A stretch of 49,655 nt of DNA from Opitutaceae bacterium (GTDB lineage: Bacteria; Verrucomicrobiota; Verrucomicrobiia; Opitutales; Opitutaceae): NCBI GenBank assembly GCA_005792355.1, contig SXSC01000216.1:1-49655 (forward strand), read 5' to 3'. The notes beneath the pieces were generated by a model, which saw only the letters and a program-made list of their open reading frames with translations, did not search any database and was not told the origin of the DNA. The translations under genes and the position numbers were made by a program. Positions 41,651 through 49,655 of this stretch are shown here, in pieces. Numbering within the stretch: the first letter of the stretch is position 1; every line of letters starts with the position of its first letter.

Positions 41651-41701
41651 TGGGTCGGGCAACGCGCACCGCCATGATCTCAATCTCAGTTTGTATCCCC
41701 C

Positions 41702-43174
41702 ATGAACCCCTTCCGCGAAGCCAACGCCCTCCACACGCGTCGCCAGTTTTTCGGCCGCTCGGCGCTCGGGATTGGCACCGCGGCGCTGGCCACGCTGCTG
41801 GGCCGGGACGCCTTCGGGGCGGGCCTCCCGGTTGCGTCTCGCCGCGGCGTGCCGGGGCTGCCCGATCTCCCGCACTTCGCGCCGAAGGCGAAGCGGGTGA
41901 TTTATCTTTTTCAAAACGGAGCGCCGTCGCACGTCGATCTGTTCGACTACAAACCCAAGCTCCGCGAGTGGCACGGTCGCCAGATTCCGGACGAGGTGGT
42001 CGGCGGCAAGCGGTTCTCCACGATGACCGGTGGGCAGACAGCGCGGCCGGTGCTCGGAGAGATCACGAAATTTGCGCAGCACGGCCAGTCGGGCGCGTGG
42101 GTGTCGAGTTTTCTTCCGCGCACCGCGGAGATCGTCGATGACCTGTGTTTCGTGAAGTCGATGCACACGGAGGCGGTGAATCACGCGCCGGCGATCACAT
42201 ATTTTCTGACGGGCTCGGAAATGGCCGGCCGGCCCTCGCTGGGCGCGTGGTTGAGCTACGGGCTGGGCAACGAGACCGAGGATCTCCCGGCGTTTGTGGT
42301 GATGACCTCGCGCGACAAGGAGGCGAGCTGCGGTCAGATTTTCTACGACTTTTACTGGGGCAGCGGCTTCCTGCCGACGAAATACCAGGGGGTGGCCTTT
42401 CGCGGCAGCGGGGATCCTGTGCTGTATCTTTCGAATCCCAAAGGCATGAGCAGCGAGGTACGGCGCGGCGTGCTCGATGACCTCGCGCAGCTGAACGAGC
42501 TCAAGCGCCAGGATTACGGCGACCCCGAGATTACGACGCGCATCGCGCAGTACGAAATGGCGTATCGGATGCAGACCAGCGTGCCGGAGCTCACCGATTT
42601 TTCGCGGGAGTCGGAGGCCACGCTGGCGATGTACGGCCCCGAGGTGAAGCGCCAGGGCAGCTATGCCTACAATTGCCTCATGGCGCGACGGCTGGCCGAG
42701 CGCGGCGTGCGTTTCATCCAGGTGATGCACGCGGGCTGGGATCAGCACCGGAATCTGAATACACAGCTCAAGATCCAGTGCGAGGACACCGACGCGCCGT
42801 CGGCCGCCTTGATTCGCGATCTGAAGCAGCGCGGGCTGCTCGACGACACGCTCGTGATCTGGGGCGGCGAGTTTGGCCGGACGCCGTTTCTGCAGGGCAA
42901 GATCGAGGACACCAAGCAATGGGGCCGGGATCATCATCCCTATTCGTTCGCCTTGTGGATGGCGGGCGGCGGAGTGAAGCCGGGTTTCAGCTACGGCGCC
43001 TCGGACGAGTTTGGGTTCAACGCGGTGGAGAACAAAGTCCACGTCCACGATCTGCAGGCGACGATTCTGCACCAGCTCGGTCTCAACCACGAGCGGCTCA
43101 CCTACAAGTTCCAGGGCCGCAATTTCCGCCTGACCGACGTGCACGGACACGTGGTGAAGGAGATTCTGGCGTAG
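41702..43174 (+). CDS. Tat-exported DUF1501 protein (second copy)
   Basis: This 490-aa paralog of the protein at 35677 starts MNPFREANALHTRRQFFGRS with a twin-arginine signal. Matching blocks are YLFQNGAPSHVDLFDYKPKL, VNHAPAITYFLTGSEMAGRP, FYDFYWGSGFLPTKYQGVAF, LVIWGGEFGRTPFLQGKIED and GRDHHPYSFALWMAGGGVKP. The pair of aspartates and the HH of the phosphatase-like core are kept. It ends NFRLTDVHGHVVKEILA, as the first copy ends RLTDVHGQVVRGILV. It forms a pair with the DUF1553 gene before it. The partner identity for each DUF1501 copy may be specific, since the two copies are diverged. Confidence 0.92.
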   Translation: MNPFREANALHTRRQFFGRSALGIGTAALATLLGRDAFGAGLPVASRRGVPGLPDLPHFAPKAKRVIYLFQNGAPSHVDLFDYKPKLREWHGRQIPDEVVGGKRFSTMTGGQTARPVLGEITKFAQHGQSGAWVSSFLPRTAEIVDDLCFVKSMHTEAVNHAPAITYFLTGSEMAGRPSLGAWLSYGLGNETEDLPAFVVMTSRDKEASCGQIFYDFYWGSGFLPTKYQGVAFRGSGDPVLYLSNPKGMSSEVRRGVLDDLAQLNELKRQDYGDPEITTRIAQYEMAYRMQTSVPELTDFSRESEATLAMYGPEVKRQGSYAYNCLMARRLAERGVRFIQVMHAGWDQHRNLNTQLKIQCEDTDAPSAALIRDLKQRGLLDDTLVIWGGEFGRTPFLQGKIEDTKQWGRDHHPYSFALWMAGGGVKPGFSYGASDEFGFNAVENKVHVHDLQATILHQLGLNHERLTYKFQGRNFRLTDVHGHVVKEILA

Positions 43175-43756
43175 GCCGATCCGAAAGCGTCAGGCCTTGT
43201 GGTTTGCGGTTGGCGACGGTGAAAGGGCGTGGCGGCTGGCGCGGCCACGGCCCGCAAGTTCCGGCTCGAATTCGAGGACGCAGTTTGCCACGTCAGCAGA
43301 ATGGGCGGGCCAACGCAACGTACGGCAGCAGACCACACCGCGAAAAATGAAGCGTATCACCCGCCAGGATCAAACCACGCTCGCACGTCGCCATTTTCCC
43401 GGCTCCTTCCTCGCCGCCGCCGCTTTCGCCACGCCCGGCACGTCGGGCGCCCCTCCTCCCTCCCAGCCCAACCCCCGCCGGATTCAATCTCCTTCCAACC
43501 AATCGTTGCGAAAGTTCGTACACCTCCGTGAATCCGCGACGCGATTTCTCTCCAACGAGTTACCGGAACAAGGTGGGAAAATTCTCCTACCAAGATTTTT
43601 TATCACGGAGATCACGGAGAGAAAAAAGAGGTCACCGAGCAGAATCGCGAGCGAACATTTTCAGTGGTATTCTCCAGGACCTCCTGCCGGGCCTCAGTGC
43701 CCGCCGTGACCAGCGGATTGATTCCTTCGGTGGCGGTTGCCGCGTTGGGAAATGGG
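43175..43756. other. 582-bp intergenic region with repeat remnants
   Basis: No gene is confidently seen between the DUF1501 stop and the minus-strand gene ending at 43757. An open frame (43197-43709) has no family pattern. At 43603-43620 ATCACGGAG is repeated in tandem, followed by an AGAAAAAAGAGG purine run, again the look of dispersed repeat text. Confidence 0.6.
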
Positions 43757-44215
43757 CTAGTTTCCGGGGAAACGGTAGGTGGTGTTGAAGATAAGTTCGA
43801 CCTTGGAGGAAAGGCGTACGCGGACTTTGATTTTTCCCCCGGTCGCGGCCGAGGGCGTGGCCCTGCCCTCGACCTGCCGTTCAGCCCCTTCCTGGCTCAC
43901 GGCCCGACCGGAGAACTCAATGGCTTCGCCCCGCTCGAGTTTGCGCAGGGTCTCGTCCGAAAGCCGGATGCTGATCCGGCCCTGCTCATTGTAGAAAAAA
44001 TACGGGAACACGCGGGCGACATAGGTGGACTCGAAGTCGCCGGCCGGAGTGCGACTGAAGGCCGGCATCGTCAGCGAAACCGTACCAACATAGATCGACG
44101 TCCACGTCGGCGCGACGTCGACCCGGGAAAACCGGGCCACGGCCGCCTCGCCACCGCGCACAAGCAGGGTGGGGAGGCCCAGGGCGAGAACGATGAGCCG
44201 AAGCGCGAGGCGCAT
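43757..44215 (-). CDS. Small secreted protein of unknown function
   Basis: This 152-aa protein has a signal peptide ([20 protein letters not shown], residues 3-22). The mature part ([50 protein letters not shown]) looks like a single beta-rich domain, perhaps of a lipoprotein-like or immunoglobulin-like fold. There are no cysteines, membrane segments or known catalytic motifs. The start at ATG 44215 gives the signal; the longer open frame is not homologous. It is divergent from argH, with 109 bp between them. No family was recognised. Confidence 0.7.
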   Translation of the reverse strand: MRLALRLIVLALGLPTLLVRGGEAAVARFSRVDVAPTWTSIYVGTVSLTMPAFSRTPAGDFESTYVARVFPYFFYNEQGRISIRLSDETLRKLERGEAIEFSGRAVSQEGAERQVEGRATPSAATGGKIKVRVRLSSKVELIFNTTYRFPGN

Positions 44216-44324
44216 ATCGACACGATGGGATGGCACGGTCGCGACCCGCAAGCGCGGAGCGGTCGGCCGCCCGACGCATCTTTCGCGTTGCGCGGTTCCG
44301 GACCGGCCAGCATCTCTTGCCTCC

Positions 44325-45725
44325 ATGGCCAAGTCTTCCCAAGTTACGTGGGGCGGGCGGTTCTCCGCCGGTCCCGCCGATTTGATGCTGCAATTCAGCG
44401 AGTCGGTCACGTTTGACCAACGGCTGGCCCTGTTCGATATCGCGGGGAGCAAAGCCCACTCCGCGATGCTGGCCCACGTCGGTCTGATCACGGCGAAGGA
44501 GCGCGGTGCGATTCACGCGGGACTGGATGCGATTCAGGCGGAGATTGTGGCGGGCAAGTTCACCTGGGAGACCAAGCTCGAGGATGTGCACATGAACATC
44601 GAGCAGGCGCTCACGCAACGAGTGCCGGCGGCGGCCAAGCTCCACACCGCGCGCAGCCGGAACGATCAGGTCGCGACCGACATGAGGTTGTTTTTCAAGC
44701 ACGCCTGCGCGGAGCTGGCGAAAAAAATCGCGGCGGCGCAGAGGGCGCTGCTGACGCTGGCGGGAGCGAACCGCGATGTCCTGATCCCCGGCTACACGCA
44801 TCTGCAGCGGGCGCAGCCGGTTTTTCTGGCCCATCACCTTTTTGCCTGGCTCGAAATGCTCGAGCGGGACCGGGCGCGGCTGGCCGAGGTGGCGGCCCAT
44901 GCCAACTGGTGTCCGCTGGGCGCGGGGGCCATCGCCGGCACGACGCTGCCGATCGATCGCGAATTCACGGCCAAGGCGCTGGGGTTCGTCGATGCGCGGG
45001 GCCGGCCGCAGGTGACGCAGAACTCGATGGACACCGTGGCCGACCGCGACCTCTTCATCGAATTCGCCGGGGCGTGCGCGCTCTTTGGGGTGCATGTCTC
45101 GCGCATTGCCGAGGACCTGATCCTCTGGAGCAGCGCGGAGTTCAAGTACGTCGAGTTGCCCGACGCGTTCTGCACCGGGTCGTCATTGATGCCGCAGAAA
45201 AAGAATCCCGACTCCTGCGAGTTGCTGCGCGGCAAGTCCGCGCGGTTGCAGGGCAACCTGCACACTTTGCTCACGCTCACGAAGGGCTTGCCGCTCACCT
45301 ACAATCGCGATCTGCAGGAGGACAAACCACCGGTGTTCGACAGCTTTGATCAATCCGCGCTCTGCGCGGAGGTGCTGGCCGGCACGGTCGGTGGCATCAC
45401 GCTGCACCGCGACCGGTGCGCCGCCGCGGTGCGCGACCCGGCGCTCCTCGCGACTGATCTCGCGGATTATCTGGTGCGCAAGGGCGTGGCCTTCCGCGAG
45501 GCGCACCATGCGGTGGGGGCGGTCGTCCGCCTGGCCGAAAAGAACAATGTGCGGTTGAACCAGCTTGCGCCCGACGACGTGCAGGCGGTTCATCCGGCAT
45601 TTGGGCCGGACTGGCTCGACGTTTTCGATTTGCAGCGTGCGCTGGCGAAGCGCGAAGGCACCGGCATGCCGGGACCGAAACAAATCGCGCGGCAATTCGC
45701 CCGCTGGCGGAAGGTGCTCAAGTGA
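44325..45725 (+). CDS. argH: Argininosuccinate lyase
   Basis: This 466-aa enzyme splits argininosuccinate into arginine and fumarate, the last step of arginine synthesis. The family signature [20 protein letters not shown] holds the catalytic Ser region, and [49 protein letters not shown] and WGGRFS at the N-terminus are all present. Length is standard. The start at ATG 44325 gives [14 protein letters not shown]. It does not sit beside other arg genes here; mutL follows 236 bp later. A weak hairpin is found after the stop. Confidence 0.97.
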   Translation: MAKSSQVTWGGRFSAGPADLMLQFSESVTFDQRLALFDIAGSKAHSAMLAHVGLITAKERGAIHAGLDAIQAEIVAGKFTWETKLEDVHMNIEQALTQRVPAAAKLHTARSRNDQVATDMRLFFKHACAELAKKIAAAQRALLTLAGANRDVLIPGYTHLQRAQPVFLAHHLFAWLEMLERDRARLAEVAAHANWCPLGAGAIAGTTLPIDREFTAKALGFVDARGRPQVTQNSMDTVADRDLFIEFAGACALFGVHVSRIAEDLILWSSAEFKYVELPDAFCTGSSLMPQKKNPDSCELLRGKSARLQGNLHTLLTLTKGLPLTYNRDLQEDKPPVFDSFDQSALCAEVLAGTVGGITLHRDRCAAAVRDPALLATDLADYLVRKGVAFREAHHAVGAVVRLAEKNNVRLNQLAPDDVQAVHPAFGPDWLDVFDLQRALAKREGTGMPGPKQIARQFARWRKVLK

Positions 45726-45748
45726 GCAGAGACTGAGAGAGCGAAGAG

Positions 45749-45780
45749 CCGAAGGACTGAGACCCGGCTTCGGTGTTTTC
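45749..45780 (+). terminator. Candidate terminator after argH
   Basis: CCGAAG (45749-45754) and CTTCGG (45768-45773) can pair across a 13-nt loop, followed by TGTTTTC. The stem is short, so this is a weak call. It would separate argH from mutL. Confidence 0.35.
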
Positions 45781-45961
45781 CTGGTCGCGCCGGGCTTCGG
45801 CGGTTCAGCCCCGCAGCCTTGCAGTCATTCCGGGCGATGACCTGTTTTGTGAAGCTCGTCGAGCTGGGACCGCGGATCAAGCCCGAGTCCAAATCGCCCG
45901 AAAGCCGAGGCGCGGTGTTGACGCAACGCGCGCAAAACCCGACGAAGTAGGGAACGCACGC

Positions 45962-47770
45962 ATGGCCAAAGTCCGCATTCTCCCCGACCGGGTCGCCAAC
46001 CAGATCGCCGCCGGCGAGGTGATTGAGCGTCCGGCGGCGGTCGTGAAGGAACTGGTGGAGAATGCGCTCGACGCCGGCGCGACGCGCGTGGAGGTCGAGT
46101 TCCGGCACGGCGGCCGGTCGCTCATGCGCATCGAGGACAACGGGCATGGCATGTCGCGCGACGACGCGCTGCTCGCGTTGGAGCGGCACGCCACCAGCAA
46201 GATTGCCGAGGCCACGGATCTGGATCGGCTCGCGAGCTACGGGTTTCGCGGCGAGGCGCTGCCGTCGATTGCAAGTGTGTCGCGCTGCGAGCTGCAAACG
46301 CGGGAGGCGGGGAGCGACGCCGGCACGGAAATTCTGGTGAACGGCGGAAAGTTTGTGCACGTGCGCGACTGCGGGCGGCCGGTGGGCTCGCGGATTGAAG
46401 TCACGCATCTGTTCAATTCCGTGCCGGCGCGCCGCAAGTTCCTGAAGAGCGATCCGACCGAGGCGGCGCACATTGTGCACTGCGTGCGGCTCTATGCGCT
46501 GGCCTGCCCGGGCACGGCGTTCACGCTGATTGAAGATGGGCGGGTGATCTTCCGCTCACCGGAATGTCGGACGCTCGGGGAGCGGATCGCGGAGATTTTC
46601 GGGCGCCAGATCGCGGAGTCGCTGGTGCCGATCGAAGTGGCGGAGCCCGGGATGCGCCTGGGAGGACTGATCGGTAAACCCGGGGTGGGGCGGACGACTC
46701 GCCACGAGATGATCGTGTTTGTAAACGCGCGGCCGGTGGACAGTCGGACCCTCAACTATGCGCTGATCGAGAGTTATCACGAGTCGCTGCCGAAGGGCCG
46801 CTATCCGCTCGCGTTTGTCTTTTTCGACTGCGATCCGGCGGCGGTCGACGTGAATGTGCACCCGGCAAAGCGCGAAGTGCGCTTTCGCAGCGAAGTCCAG
46901 GTGCGGGGCTTCGTCATCCGGGCGGTATTGCAGCGCCTCCGGGAGTTGAGCGCGCCGGCGGGGCCGATCGCGTTGCCCCCGGGGCCGACGGGGCTGGGAG
47001 CGGACGTTGAACGCTTGCGAGCGGGCGAAACATTCCGAGCCCCGACGGCCCTCGCGGTCGCGGGAATGCAGCGGGCGCCGACCGAGCCGCTGCGCCCGAG
47101 TGTGGCCGCGGCGCGAACGGGGAAATCTCCCGCGCCGGGGTCGCCTCCGGTTCAGCCGGCGATCGAAAATCAGAAGTCGAAAATGGCCTCGCCCGGGCCG
47201 GCGTGGCGGTTCGTGGGGCTGGCCCATGGCAACTACGCGCTGTTCGAGACGGCCGCGGGGGTGGTGTTGTTGGACCGGCGGGCGGCGCATGAGCGGGTAT
47301 GGTTCGAGCGGCTGCGGGAGCAGTTTCGCGCCGGGACCGTGCCCAGCCAGCGACTGCTGCTGCCGGTGCCGATTGAACTGGATGCGATCGCTGCGGCGCT
47401 GCTGATTGATCGGCTGAAATTTCTGGAAGCTCATGGCTTTGAGATCATGGAATTTGGTCGGAATTTCTTTCGCGTGGAGGCGGTGCCGGCCTGGATGGAG
47501 CCAGCCGACACGGAGCCGTTTCTGCGTGATTTGATCGGCGCGCTGCGCGAAGGCATCATCCCGGACCGGAACATGGAGATCGCCCGGGAGGAACTGGCCC
47601 GGCTCGCCGTGGCGAAGGCCGTGCGCCTGCCGGCGGCGGGCGGCGAAATCGAATTGCGCGCTCTGGTGGCCCAGCTATTTGCCACGGCGACCCCATTGGC
47701 GAGCCCCGGCGGGCGCCCCACCTATATCGAATTGAATCACGGCGAACTGGCGCGGCGCTTTCAGAAATAG
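45962..47770 (+). CDS. mutL: DNA mismatch repair protein MutL with altered endonuclease motifs
   Basis: This 602-aa protein couples mismatch recognition by MutS to downstream steps. The N-terminal GHKL ATPase is complete: VIERPAAVVKELVENALDAG, RIEDNGHGMSRDDALLALERHATSK, YGFRGEALPSIASVS. The C-terminal domain keeps the layout of endonuclease-type MutL, but the DQHAxxE site reads DRRAAHE (D438, R439, R440, E444), and the CPHGRP site reads SPGGRP (S581-P586), so metal-binding residues are missing. The linker (about 330-420) is low complexity and carries NQKSKM-like text. The start is ATG 45962. Nicking may be supplied elsewhere or the ATPase act alone. Confidence 0.95.
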   Translation: MAKVRILPDRVANQIAAGEVIERPAAVVKELVENALDAGATRVEVEFRHGGRSLMRIEDNGHGMSRDDALLALERHATSKIAEATDLDRLASYGFRGEALPSIASVSRCELQTREAGSDAGTEILVNGGKFVHVRDCGRPVGSRIEVTHLFNSVPARRKFLKSDPTEAAHIVHCVRLYALACPGTAFTLIEDGRVIFRSPECRTLGERIAEIFGRQIAESLVPIEVAEPGMRLGGLIGKPGVGRTTRHEMIVFVNARPVDSRTLNYALIESYHESLPKGRYPLAFVFFDCDPAAVDVNVHPAKREVRFRSEVQVRGFVIRAVLQRLRELSAPAGPIALPPGPTGLGADVERLRAGETFRAPTALAVAGMQRAPTEPLRPSVAAARTGKSPAPGSPPVQPAIENQKSKMASPGPAWRFVGLAHGNYALFETAAGVVLLDRRAAHERVWFERLREQFRAGTVPSQRLLLPVPIELDAIAAALLIDRLKFLEAHGFEIMEFGRNFFRVEAVPAWMEPADTEPFLRDLIGALREGIIPDRNMEIAREELARLAVAKAVRLPAAGGEIELRALVAQLFATATPLASPGGRPTYIELNHGELARRFQK

Positions 47771-47824
47771 CCGCAACGTCGCGCTCGCCCTTGCACGATT
47801 CGTGCTATTAACCTGCGATTTTCC

Positions 47825-49655
47825 ATGTCATCTCCTGCCAAATCCAAGTCAGCCCACTCCCACCCATCCGCGGCGACGTCCGGATCTCCGGCGGTTCCGC
47901 CCCCGGAGGCCGGCGCCAGCACAGTGCCGTTCGTCCCTTCGCCCGGTTTTAGTTCCATTCACAATCCCCATGGGACCTCCGACTCGCCGGAAGCAGTGAT
48001 GCGGTCGCTGATTCAGCGACACTTGGTTTCGACTCTGGCCCGGCACACCGGCTCGGCGTCCCCGCATGACTGGTGGGTGGCGACCGTGCTCGCCTTGCGC
48101 GACACCATCCACGAGCGGATGATTGCAACGCAAGGCGTGCATAACGCGAAAAACGTCCGGCGGGTTTACTATTTTTCCCTCGAGTACCTGATGGGCCGCC
48201 TTTTTGGCAACAACCTGCTCGCGGCCGGGATGTTCGAGACCGCGCGAACGGCACTGGCCGGGCTCGGCCAGGACTTTGATGCCATCCGGGTGTCCGAGGT
48301 CGACATGGGTCTCGGCAACGGCGGCTTGGGCCGCCTGGCGGCGTGTTTTCTCGATTCGCTCGCGACGCTCGATTACCCGGCGCTCGGCTATGGCATCTAC
48401 TACGAGTTTGGCCTCTTCAAGCAGGAGTTTGTGAACGGGCATCAAGTCGAGCATCCCGACAACTGGACCATTTTCGGCGATCCGTGGGAGGTGATCCGCC
48501 CCGAGTACAGCCAGCGGGTGCAGCTGTATGGCCGGGTGGAGAATGTGTTCGACGATCGGGGTAACTCCCGTCCGCGCTGGATCGAGACCCGGACGATTTT
48601 AGGCGTGCCCCGCGACATCCCGATCGCCGGATTTGGCACCAAGACGGTCAATTTGCTCCGGCTCTGGTCTTCGAAGGCCACCGAGGACTTCGACCTCGCG
48701 GCGTTTAACAGCGGCGGTTATGTCGAGGCGGTGCGGGAGAAGGCCGTGGGCGAGACGGTCTCGAAGGTGCTCTACCCGAATGACAAGACGGAAAACGGCA
48801 AGGAACTGCGGCTCGTGCAGCAGTATTTTTTCGTGGCCTGCTCGCTGCGCGACATCATTCGCCGCCACCTGCGCACGCCGGGGAATTCCTGGGGCAATTT
48901 TTCCGACAAGGTGGCGGTGCAGCTCAACGACACGCATCCCGCGATCGCGCTGGTGGAGTTGATGCGGATCTTGATCGACGAGGAGAAGATGGAATGGTCG
49001 GCGGCCTGGGGGATCGTCGGCAGGACTTTTGCGTACACCAACCACACCCTCTTGCCCGAAGCTCTCGAAAAATGGGGCGTGCCGCTGTTTGAACGCGTAC
49101 TGCCGCGGCACCTGCAGCTCATCTTCGACTGCAACGACCAGCTCATGCGCACCGTGGAGGCCCGCTGGCCGGGCGACAACGAGAAGAAGCGGGTCTGCTC
49201 GATCATCGAGGAAAACGGCGGCAAGTCCGTGCGCATGGCCAATCTGGCGGTCATGGGCTCGCACACGGTCAATGGCGTCGCAGCCCTCCATACCGCGTTG
49301 TTGCGGAAGAACCTTTTCCCCGAATTCGACGCGCTCTATCCGGGAAAATTCCAAAACAAGACCAACGGCATCACCCCGCGCCGCTGGCTGCTGAAGTGCA
49401 ATCCGCGCCTCGCCGCGCTGATCACCGCCCGGATTGGCGACGACTGGCCGCGCGATCTCGACCAGTTGCGGCGGATCGAAAAATACGCGGACGATTCCGG
49501 ATTTCAGCGGGAGTTCATGGCGATCAAGCATGCGAACAAGATCGACCTGGCCGCGACGATCAAGGCGGAGTGCGGGGTCGTGGTCTCCCCGGCGGCGCTC
49601 TTCGATGTGCAGATCAAACGGCTGCACGAGTACAAACGGCAGCATCTGAATCTGC
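47825..49655 (+). CDS. glgP: Glycogen/alpha-glucan phosphorylase, N-terminal part (cut by window edge)
   Basis: This is at least 610 residues of a phosphorylase that releases glucose 1-phosphate from glycogen or other alpha-1,4-glucans using PLP. The reading frame continues past the edge. Blocks such as [67 protein letters not shown] and [18 protein letters not shown] are GT35 hallmarks; the PLP lysine is beyond the window. The first 55 or so residues are a Ser/Pro/Ala-rich tail without homology ([22 protein letters not shown]), longer than usual. The ATG at 47825 fixes the start. Sugar phosphate would feed into the pgi/fba pathway. Confidence 0.95.
   Translation, partial: MSSPAKSKSAHSHPSAATSGSPAVPPPEAGASTVPFVPSPGFSSIHNPHGTSDSPEAVMRSLIQRHLVSTLARHTGSASPHDWWVATVLALRDTIHERMIATQGVHNAKNVRRVYYFSLEYLMGRLFGNNLLAAGMFETARTALAGLGQDFDAIRVSEVDMGLGNGGLGRLAACFLDSLATLDYPALGYGIYYEFGLFKQEFVNGHQVEHPDNWTIFGDPWEVIRPEYSQRVQLYGRVENVFDDRGNSRPRWIETRTILGVPRDIPIAGFGTKTVNLLRLWSSKATEDFDLAAFNSGGYVEAVREKAVGETVSKVLYPNDKTENGKELRLVQQYFFVACSLRDIIRRHLRTPGNSWGNFSDKVAVQLNDTHPAIALVELMRILIDEEKMEWSAAWGIVGRTFAYTNHTLLPEALEKWGVPLFERVLPRHLQLIFDCNDQLMRTVEARWPGDNEKKRVCSIIEENGGKSVRMANLAVMGSHTVNGVAALHTALLRKNLFPEFDALYPGKFQNKTNGITPRRWLLKCNPRLAALITARIGDDWPRDLDQLRRIEKYADDSGFQREFMAIKHANKIDLAATIKAECGVVVSPAALFDVQIKRLHEYKRQHLNL

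Noticed and set aside
43197..43709. 170-codon plus-strand frame after the second DUF1501 gene
   Set aside because: Low-complexity composition, partly over repeat text (ATCACGGAG), no motif and no signal peptide; reads as non-coding.
1..49655. tRNA, rRNA, riboswitch and prophage or integrative element signals
   Set aside because: No cloverleaf-like segment, rRNA text, integrase or phage structural gene was found on reading both strands by eye; a covariance search could still find small RNAs.

Overview
The window is about 49.7 kb of high-GC chromosomal DNA from a Gram-negative bacterium. Lipid A synthesis (lpxK), lipoprotein maturation (lgt), Tat- and Sec-exported enzymes, and especially two PSCyt1/DUF1549/DUF1553 plus DUF1501 gene pairs point to the Planctomycetes-Verrucomicrobia group. 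The housekeeping proteins and the very repeat-rich intergenic DNA look most like Verrucomicrobia of the Opitutaceae type; this placement is inference. No rRNA, tRNA, CRISPR array, phage or conjugative module was seen. Both edges cut genes: hemF at the left edge and a glycogen phosphorylase at the right.

Layout. 1-12.9 kb: hemF (partial), a His-rich membrane protein, a D,D-carboxypeptidase, class II fructose-bisphosphate aldolase, a coiled-coil membrane protein with a clear terminator, a type IA topoisomerase, an ECF sigma/anti-sigma operon headed by a secreted STN-like protein, an orphan 602-aa protein and a class V aminotransferase. 13-24 kb: lpxK, a decayed TPR fragment, a vapBC-type toxin-antitoxin pair between inverted repeats, an overlapping operon (M29 aminopeptidase, adenosine-deaminase-like protein, RluA-type pseudouridine synthase), then a Ppx/GppA phosphatase, rsmI, a 54-aa lipoprotein and a periplasmic coiled-coil protein, and pgi. 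24-30.5 kb: lgt, a secreted amidase, a HEAT-repeat/discoidin-like protein and a Tat-exported Gfo/Idh oxidoreductase. 30.7-32.2 kb: a REP-associated transposase-like (RAYT/Y1) gene with CCTGTCCCTT repeats on both sides. 32.2-43.2 kb: two co-directional pairs of planctomycete-type cytochrome protein plus DUF1501 protein, with a LarA-like protein between them. 43.7 kb to the end: a small secreted protein, argH, mutL and glgP.

The genes form a housekeeping core (central carbon metabolism, arginine, heme, envelope, rRNA/tRNA modification, mismatch repair) interrupted by an exported accessory block. The DUF1501 and DUF1553 proteins are presumed partners of unknown substrate; the amidase, HEAT/discoidin and Gfo/Idh genes next to them fit a role in using external organic matter.

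The most unusual signal is the repeat load. At least five families of short dispersed repeats are visible: a 23-bp palindrome at gene starts, a nested two-hairpin element between genes, CCTGTCCCTT units around the RAYT gene, ACACGGAT tandem arms, and a 20-bp inverted repeat around vapBC. Several repeat-like stretches also appear to have entered reading frames in phase (rsmI, the second DUF1553 gene, the mutL linker) and are predicted to be translated.
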